Notes under the pieces: model-generated
The model's database searches: none
Told to the model about the DNA's origin: nothing
What the model saw: the letters and a program-made list of their open reading frames with translations, nothing else
Position numbers and translations under genes: made by a program
Shown here: piece by piece, positions 1-4,713 of the stretch
Layout: each line of letters starts with the position of its first letter
How positions within the stretch are numbered: position 1 is the first letter of the stretch
NCBI GenBank assembly: GCA_964580575.1
Contig: CAZOLJ010000099.1
Span: 1 to 14,667, forward strand
Length of the DNA: 14,667 nucleotides
Source of the DNA: CAVPDE01 sp964580575
Lineage (GTDB): Bacteria; Desulfobacterota; DSM-4660; Desulfatiglandales; HGW-15
Reading direction: 5' to 3'

Positions 1-72
1 AATAAAAAAGGAGTGCTGGAGTACTGGAGCATTGGGTGACCTCCTCCCATTACTCCATCACTCCAACACTCC
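1..72 (-). terminator. Probable intrinsic terminator of the acyl-CoA synthetase gene
   Basis: An imperfect inverted repeat pairs 10-29 with 53-72 (17 of 20 positions match) around a loop of about 23 bases. Read on the minus strand the stem is followed by CCTTTTTTATT (11 to 1), which is the layout of a Rho-independent terminator. Both arms are built from degenerate octamers (GGAGTGCT, GGAGTACT, GGAGCATT on the left; ATTACTCC, ATCACTCC, AACACTCC on the right). The right arm overlaps the last codons and the stop of the coding sequence. The stem and T-run are seen directly; termination is inferred. Confidence 0.6.
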
Positions 73-1671
73 ATTCTTTGTCCCATACTCCTTCTTGGCC
101 ATTTCCGCCAGTTTGAATTTCTGAATCTTGCCTGAGCGCGTCATGGGGAACTCTTTGACAAACTTGAAATAATGGGGGGCATTGGCCTTGTCGATTTTTC
201 TTTTTGCATAACGGGCCAGATCCTCCAGGGTGAGCTTTGCACCTTTTTTCAGCTTAATCCATGCGGCCACTTCGTGGCCGAGAATATCATGGGGAAAGCC
301 GAACACCTGGACTTCTGAAACCTCGGGTAAACTGTAAAGAGCTTCCTCCACCTCCGCCGGATAGATCGGCACTCCGGCCCTGAGGATCACGTCCTTCAGA
401 CGACCGGTGATTTTCACATATCCCTTCTCATCGATCTCTCCCAGGTCTCCCGAGTGAAACCATCCTTGTTTGTCCACGGAAGAGGCGGTGGCCGCCGGCA
501 TCTTGTAATATCCTTTCATGAGAAGGCCCTTGACACAGAGCTCTCCCTGCGTGTTCGGCGGAACCGCCCGGCCTGTCGCGGGATTGACAATCCTGACCTG
601 GTTGCACTCCAAGGGCGTACCGATGGTCGAGGTCCTTCTCTCCATCGGATCATCCGGATGGGTCATGGTGATCCAGGAACTGGCCTCTGTAATGCCATAG
701 GCAACAGCAATGTCCGAGACGCCCACGCCCTGCACTATCCTCTTCATCAATTCCACGGGGCAGGGAGCTCCTCCGATGATTCCTCTTTTCACAGAGGCCC
801 ACCGCTTGCTCTTGAATTCGGGATGATCCAGGAGCGCAATGATCATGCTGGGCGAACCGTAAATCGCGGTGGCTTTCTCCTTGCAGACGGCTTTCAGCAC
901 CTTGGAAGGATCAAATGCAAGGCAAGGCATGACCAGGGTCGCCCCGGTGAGAAGGCCTGTGAGGGCTATGCAGGTATTGCCGAACATGTGGTAGAGAGGG
1001 AAGAAAAGGCACAACCTGTCCTCCCCTGTCAGTCCTTGGCGCTTTGCAGCGGCAAGGGACTTGTTGATCAACCCGAGGTGATCCAGCATCACCCCCTTGG
1101 GCACCCCCGTGGTCCCTGAGGTGTACATGATGGCGACCGGATCCTCCGGGCTCACACGATTCTCTCTTTCTTCAAGGCTCTGAGAATCAGGGTCATCGCC
1201 CATGCCCTGAAGCTCCGTCCAGAGCACCATGTCCGGTTGCGACTCCCTCGCCATCAGGATGATGTGTTCAAGGGAATGCGACCGATCTCTGGCCTCGAGG
1301 ATGAGATCGACGTATTCCTCTTCGTCCAGGCCCCTCGCCATGATGATGGCCTTGGATTCGGATTGATCGAGCAGATATTGGAGCTCCTTCAGGCCTGCGC
1401 CCGGGTCCACAGGCACGAAGATCGCGCCGATCTTGCTGAGGGCGAGCTGGGCCACAATCCACTCGGGAATGTTCGGAGCCCACAGAGCCACACGGTCCCC
1501 CGGTTCAATCCCCATTTGGATCAGACCCTTGGCCGCTCGGTCCACCTCCCAGAGAAGAAGAGAATAGTTGTAACGAAGGTTCACATCCGTGTGAATCAGG
1601 GCTTCCCTGTTCGGGACCTTCCCGGCGATTTCGTTGAGCATCTGGCCGATGGTTTTTCGCACCATCTTCAT
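58..1671 (-). CDS. AMP-forming acyl-CoA synthetase (long/medium-chain fatty acid or aryl acid CoA ligase type)
   Basis: This 537-residue protein has the full length of an ANL-superfamily acyl-CoA ligase, which adenylates a carboxylic acid with ATP and then forms the CoA thioester in the cytoplasm. Motifs in order are the P-loop TSGTTGVPKG (184-193), the A5 motif YGITEAS (325-331), SGDLG (407-411), the hinge region GRLKDVILRAG (423-433) and the C-terminal SGKIQK (513-518) with the likely catalytic lysine K515. The usual GGENIYP after the hinge is replaced by AGVPIYP (432-438), an odd variant. The start is chosen because GAGGAGGT on the minus strand lies 6 bases upstream of the ATG; an ATG two codons later is also possible. 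Substrate cannot be read from sequence. The last residues (NGVLE) are encoded by an octamer repeat that also forms the terminator stem. It stands alone, divergent from the ABC-F gene. Confidence 0.9.
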   Translation of the reverse strand: MKMVRKTIGQMLNEIAGKVPNREALIHTDVNLRYNYSLLLWEVDRAAKGLIQMGIEPGDRVALWAPNIPEWIVAQLALSKIGAIFVPVDPGAGLKELQYLLDQSESKAIIMARGLDEEEYVDLILEARDRSHSLEHIILMARESQPDMVLWTELQGMGDDPDSQSLEERENRVSPEDPVAIMYTSGTTGVPKGVMLDHLGLINKSLAAAKRQGLTGEDRLCLFFPLYHMFGNTCIALTGLLTGATLVMPCLAFDPSKVLKAVCKEKATAIYGSPSMIIALLDHPEFKSKRWASVKRGIIGGAPCPVELMKRIVQGVGVSDIAVAYGITEASSWITMTHPDDPMERRTSTIGTPLECNQVRIVNPATGRAVPPNTQGELCVKGLLMKGYYKMPAATASSVDKQGWFHSGDLGEIDEKGYVKITGRLKDVILRAGVPIYPAEVEEALYSLPEVSEVQVFGFPHDILGHEVAAWIKLKKGAKLTLEDLARYAKRKIDKANAPHYFKFVKEFPMTRSGKIQKFKLAEMAKKEYGTKNGVLE

Positions 1672-1677
1672 GGCCCA

Positions 1678-1701
1678 CCTCCTCTCCCGCGCAGAGCGGG
1701 A
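1678..1701 (-). promoter_or_regulatory. Shine-Dalgarno with adjacent small hairpin before the acyl-CoA synthetase
   Basis: On the minus strand a 6-bp hairpin (TCCCGC/GCGGGA, plus-strand 1685-1690 and 1696-1701, loop of 5) directly precedes the GAGGAGGT ribosome binding site, which sits 6 bases before the ATG. The strong site decides the start codon. Any effect of the hairpin on translation is speculative. Confidence 0.5.
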
Positions 1702-1835
1702 AGCTTCTCATCCTCACGGTCCGGCAAGGCTCCGCGGGATGAGCCGAGTCTGTTTCAGGCATGGCAGGTGTGTTCTTCGTGGGAAGACTCAAATTGTGCC
1801 CGGCCTGGTCCTGCCTGGGGAACCGGCCATACCCC

Positions 1836-1864
1836 ATACTATGAAAAAATCCTCTGCAAATCAA
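1836..1864 (-). promoter_or_regulatory. Candidate sigma-70 promoter for the acyl-CoA synthetase
   Basis: Read on the minus strand, TTGATT (plus 1859-1864) and TAGTAT (plus 1836-1841) are separated by exactly 17 bases. Each box matches 4 of 6 consensus positions. It would give a leader of about 155 bases before the start codon. This is a pattern match only. Confidence 0.4.
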
Positions 1865-1961
1865 CCCATGTTCAAGGCTCCTTACGCAAAGAAAGGACGG
1901 CTGTCCGGCTCATGAATATTTTGGGGGTTTCCGTGACGATGAAAAAGCCAGTCAAACGGGT

Positions 1962-1990
1962 TTTTCATAGGGCCTCTTTTGTGCTAGTGT
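1962..1990 (+). promoter_or_regulatory. Candidate extended -10 promoter for the ABC-F gene
   Basis: TTTTCA (1962-1967) is followed after 17 bases by TAGTGT (1985-1990), which is preceded by TG at 1982-1983 as in extended -10 promoters. Each box matches only part of the consensus. The transcript would begin near 1997 and carry a leader of about 180 bases that contains the two GC-rich hairpins at 2040-2106. Confidence 0.3.
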
Positions 1991-2039
1991 ACCGCTTCAT
2001 CGGTAAGTTACACCCTGAAATCTCTTCACCCCCACCTTT

Positions 2040-2106
2040 CCTCCCCCGTCGAGGGGGAGGAAACTATCAGCCATCACACAGGATTCCCCTCTCCTCGCGG
2101 GAGGGG
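2040..2106. repeat. Two GC-rich REP-like hairpins in the divergent spacer
   Basis: The first is a perfect 8-bp stem, CCTCCCCC (2040-2047) and GGGGGAGG (2053-2060), with a 5-base loop. The second pairs 2086-2093 with 2099-2106 with one G-T wobble. They resemble the widely dispersed extragenic palindromes of the form CCCTCTCC/GGAGAGGG seen in many bacterial genomes. They fall in the 506-base gene-free spacer between the divergent genes. The rest of that spacer holds the two promoter candidates and no gene I can support. Confidence 0.55.
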
Positions 2107-2177
2107 TTAGGGGAGGGATGAGGGCAACGCCGTAGAGGGGCGTTTTTCAGCAACCTGGAAGGAATGAACCGTTTCGA

Positions 2178-4157
2178 ATGAGTCTGGTTACTGTTCTCAA
2201 TTTATCTCTGACCTTTGTGGGAAGGGAGATTCTCAAGGAAGTCAATTTCCAGGTCGAGCCGGGAGATCGGATCGGCCTGGTCGGCCCCAACGGATCCGGG
2301 AAAACGTCGCTTCTCAGAATGATCGTAGGAGAGTTCCCCCCTGATAAAGGAGAAATTCGAATCACCAAAGGCATCCGAGTGGGCTACCTGCCGCAGGATG
2401 TGTACGAAGTCCTTTCAGGCCGTCTTCTTCAGTTCGTGGTCGACTCTGTCCCGTCTCGCGTGCCTCTGAAAGAGCAGCTGGCTGCCCTCGAATCGTCCCT
2501 GGGGGATCACCCCGACCCGCAAATCCAGTCAAAGCTCGCAGCCCAGCTGGCGGAGGTTCACCACAGAATCATCGACCTCGATGCTCATTATCCCCTTCAC
2601 CTCGCGGAAAAAATCCTCTTGGGCCTAGGATTCAAGCCGGAGGACTTCGAAAGGCCCATGAGCTCCCTGAGCGGCGGCTGGAAAATGAGGGCCGCCCTTG
2701 CCGGCCTCCTCTTCCAGAGCCCGGACCTTCTGCTCCTCGACGAACCGACCAACCACCTTGACGTCCCTTCCGTACACTGGATAGAGGATTTTCTGCAGAG
2801 CTACAAAGGCGCCATGGTTCTGATTTGCCACGACAGGGAATTCCTGAACCGCCAGAGCGAGAGGACCATCAGTTTTGAGCCTGAAGGGATGAGGTTCTAC
2901 AACGGGAATTACGAGCACTATCTCAAGGCGCGGGAGGAAGAGGCCAGGGTTCTCGATGCGAGGGCAAAACACCAGGAGCAGAAGGTGAAGGAGGCTGAGC
3001 GGTTCATCGAACGCTTCAGGGCCAAGGCATCCAAAGCGAGGCAGGCTCAGAGCAAGATCAAGCTCGTGAAAAAGATCGAGCTCGTGGAAACCTTTCAGAG
3101 GCGTAAAACAATCCGTTTCTCCTTCCCCGCAGTGCCAAGGAGCGGAAGGGAAGTGCTTTCGATACAGGGACTCACCAAGAGCTTTGGACCCGTGACCCTT
3201 TACAAGGATCTCCATCTGAGGGTGATGCGTGGGGAGAGGATCGCCATCATCGGGCCCAACGGCGCCGGCAAGACAACCCTTCTTCGCCTGATCGCCGGAG
3301 AGATTCAGCCGGATCAAGGCCAGGCCGCGCTCGGGCACAACGTCACGATGAGCTACTATGCCCAGCATCTCTCGGAAATGCTTGACCCCAACAAACCGAT
3401 CCTGGCCGAAGTGTACCAGGTCGTGCCCCACGAAACCCTGAGCTTTGTCCGAGGCGTGTGCGGCGCTTTCCTTTTTTCAGGACCTGATGTGGACAAAGCC
3501 GTGGGGATCCTCTCAGGAGGGGAGAGGGCGCGGGTGTCTCTCGCAAAAATCCTGGTGAAACCGGGCAACTTCATGGTCATGGACGAACCGACCAACCACC
3601 TGGACATCATCTCTTCGGAAATGCTCATCGATGCCCTGCAGGATTTCGACGGCACCCTCCTCTTTGTCTCCCACAATCTTTCCTTTGTGAACCGGCTCGC
3701 TACAAAGATCTGGGATATCCGGGAGGGCACGATCGTCGAGTACCCCGGAACGCTCCATGAGTATTTCGACCACCTTGCGGGAAAGAATGCAGAGGCGGAG
3801 GCCGAACAGGACCGACAGGAGGAGAGTGAAGAGGGCGACACGCCTTCCCGGCAAAAGAGAAAAGATCTGAGAAGAGAAAAAGCGGAAAAACGCAGCCTCA
3901 TCAGCGCCGCCCTGAAACCCATTGAAACAAAGCTCAGGCAGCTTGAAGAGAGAATTGATGAAATGGAAAAACGAAAAACGGAACTGGAACAGCTCCTCGC
4001 GGATCCGGACTTCTTTAAAGACAAGACCAAGAGCGTTCCACTTCTCAATGAGTACGGCGAGGTGAGGAAAAAACTGGACGAACTCATGGGCAGATGGGAG
4101 TATCAGCAGAAGCAGTTGGAAACAGCCAAAAGAGAACTTGGAATTACAAACCAGTAA
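2178..4157 (+). CDS. ABC-F family ATPase (Uup/EttA-like, ribosome-associated)
   Basis: This 659-residue protein has two tandem ABC ATPase domains and no membrane segments, the hallmark of ABC-F proteins. These act on ribosomes, modulating translation or rescuing stalled complexes, rather than in transport. Domain 1 has Walker A GPNGSGKT (36-43), signature LSGGW (164-168) and Walker B DEPTNHLD (188-195). Domain 2 has GPNGAGKT (359-366), LSGGE (445-449) and the Walker B acidic pair D469-E470. A charged interdomain linker (about 245-310) corresponds to the P-site tRNA interaction region. Residues from about 535 are acidic then lysine-rich and form a predicted coiled coil (about 575-655), as in the C-terminal domain of Uup. 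The start is set by homology; its purine-rich site AAGGA (2159-2163) lies 14 bases away, longer than usual. A specific subfamily name would need a tree. No drug-resistance role is claimed. Confidence 0.92.
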   Translation: MSLVTVLNLSLTFVGREILKEVNFQVEPGDRIGLVGPNGSGKTSLLRMIVGEFPPDKGEIRITKGIRVGYLPQDVYEVLSGRLLQFVVDSVPSRVPLKEQLAALESSLGDHPDPQIQSKLAAQLAEVHHRIIDLDAHYPLHLAEKILLGLGFKPEDFERPMSSLSGGWKMRAALAGLLFQSPDLLLLDEPTNHLDVPSVHWIEDFLQSYKGAMVLICHDREFLNRQSERTISFEPEGMRFYNGNYEHYLKAREEEARVLDARAKHQEQKVKEAERFIERFRAKASKARQAQSKIKLVKKIELVETFQRRKTIRFSFPAVPRSGREVLSIQGLTKSFGPVTLYKDLHLRVMRGERIAIIGPNGAGKTTLLRLIAGEIQPDQGQAALGHNVTMSYYAQHLSEMLDPNKPILAEVYQVVPHETLSFVRGVCGAFLFSGPDVDKAVGILSGGERARVSLAKILVKPGNFMVMDEPTNHLDIISSEMLIDALQDFDGTLLFVSHNLSFVNRLATKIWDIREGTIVEYPGTLHEYFDHLAGKNAEAEAEQDRQEESEEGDTPSRQKRKDLRREKAEKRSLISAALKPIETKLRQLEERIDEMEKRKTELEQLLADPDFFKDKTKSVPLLNEYGEVRKKLDELMGRWEYQQKQLETAKRELGITNQ

Positions 4158-4317
4158 CAAGTGACAAGTGACGAGTAACGAGTGATGAGTAGAAGACCTA
4201 AGGCTCTTACTCGTCACTTGTCACTATTTACTCGTCACTGAACTGTTAACGGACAACCCACAACGGACTACCTACAACGAGCGCCCTGCCACCTGCAACA
4301 AGCGACAAGGGCAAAGG
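4154..4317. repeat. Degenerate heptamer repeat array after the ABC-F gene
   Basis: The whole spacer resolves into 7-base units. First come GTAACAA, GTGACAA, GTGACGA, GTAACGA, GTGATGA (4154-4188), then the same family in reverse complement (4204-4238), giving a perfect 18-bp inverted repeat, 4160-4177 with 4208-4225. Next, 4241-4317 continues in register with AACTGTT, AACGGAC, AACCCAC, AACGGAC, TACCTAC, AACGAGC and further decayed units. The TAA stop of the ABC-F gene lies inside the first unit. No T-run follows the stem, so it is not a classic terminator. Confidence 0.8.
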
Positions 4318-4325
4318 CATCCTTC

Positions 4326-4649
4326 ATGACCATCGATGAGAAACAAAAGGAACTGCTTAAAGCGATGGGAATCAAAGAGGAGGATTTCATTCTCTTTGAC
4401 GGCAAGACCGTGACCTACGAGTTCGATGGGTCGAAAGGAGTTCGCATTTACGACCCCTACTACAGCACCTCCTACTCGGAATACATCGACGTGGACGGGT
4501 GGAGCTCGTGGAGCACGGAACAGGACTCCTTCACCTCGGACATCCTGCAGGAAGCGAAGGCCGAGGCAGAACGCAGGGAAAAACTGAGCCCCAAGCCCAC
4601 GCAGGAAGAACTCGCCCAGTCGATCAAGATAAAGTTTGGAAAGGAGTGA
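4326..4649 (+). CDS. Small acidic protein of unknown function (107 aa)
   Basis: I do not recognise this protein. It is 107 residues, soluble-looking with no signal peptide or membrane segment, and acidic, with a middle rich in tyrosine, serine and tryptophan (YDPYYSTSYSEY, then a WSSWS stretch) followed by a charged, likely helical region from about residue 70. The N-terminal part (MTIDEKQKELLKAMGIKEED) also looks helical. The ribosome binding site is weak (AAAGG about 7-8 bases upstream) and is provided by the preceding heptamer array. It lies 65 bases before the start of the helicase-exonuclease in the same direction, so co-transcription is plausible. That the frame stays open and has ordinary amino acid composition supports it being real. 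A link to DNA repair would be guilt by association only. Confidence 0.65.
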   Translation: MTIDEKQKELLKAMGIKEEDFILFDGKTVTYEFDGSKGVRIYDPYYSTSYSEYIDVDGWSSWSTEQDSFTSDILQEAKAEAERREKLSPKPTQEELAQSIKIKFGKE

Positions 4650-4652
4650 CGT

Positions 4653-4674
4653 GCTGTCGGCTGAAGCCGACAGC
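4653..4674. repeat. Perfect 9-bp hairpin between the small gene and the helicase
   Basis: GCTGTCGGC (4653-4661) pairs perfectly with GCCGACAGC (4666-4674) around a TGAA tetraloop, just after the stop of the small gene. There is no T-run, so it may be a REP-like element, an mRNA 3' end stabiliser or a weak attenuator rather than a terminator. Confidence 0.6.
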
Positions 4675-4678
4675 TTGA

Positions 4679-4710
4679 GGGACAAAGGGACAAAGAAGCA
4701 AAGGGGCAAT
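4679..4710 (+). repeat. Octamer repeat that contains the helicase ribosome binding site
   Basis: Four units in register, GGGACAAA, GGGACAAA, GAAGCAAA and GGGGCAAT, fill the bases before the helicase start. The AAGGGG at 4701-4706, spaced 7 bases from the ATG at 4714, is the ribosome binding site and falls across the third and fourth units. It decides the start over the in-frame ATG at 4636, which would lie inside the upstream small gene. Confidence 0.7.
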
Positions 4711-4713
4711 AGA

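Noticed and set aside
454..1119. Long open frame on the plus strand opposite the acyl-CoA synthetase
   Set aside because: It is antisense to a gene with all family motifs, and its composition (many His, Arg, Gly) is that of a shadow frame in GC-rich DNA.
1237..2121. 294-residue open frame on the plus strand reaching into the divergent spacer
   Set aside because: It has no recognisable domain, runs antisense over the synthetase start and through the REP-like hairpins, and has no ribosome binding site.
3356..4217. Minus-strand open frames opposite the ABC-F gene
   Set aside because: Serine/arginine-rich or phenylalanine-rich shadow translations of well-supported ABC-F coding sequence.
4160..4225. 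18-bp inverted repeat considered as the ABC-F terminator
   Set aside because: No T-run follows the stem on either strand; it is better explained by inverted heptamer units, though it may still affect the mRNA end.
4154..4317. Heptamer array considered as a CRISPR array
   Set aside because: Units are 7 bases with no spacers between them, and no cas genes are present.
4636..4713. 26-residue N-terminal extension of the helicase
   Set aside because: It overlaps the small gene, runs through a hairpin and an octamer repeat, and the only good ribosome binding site is just before 4714.
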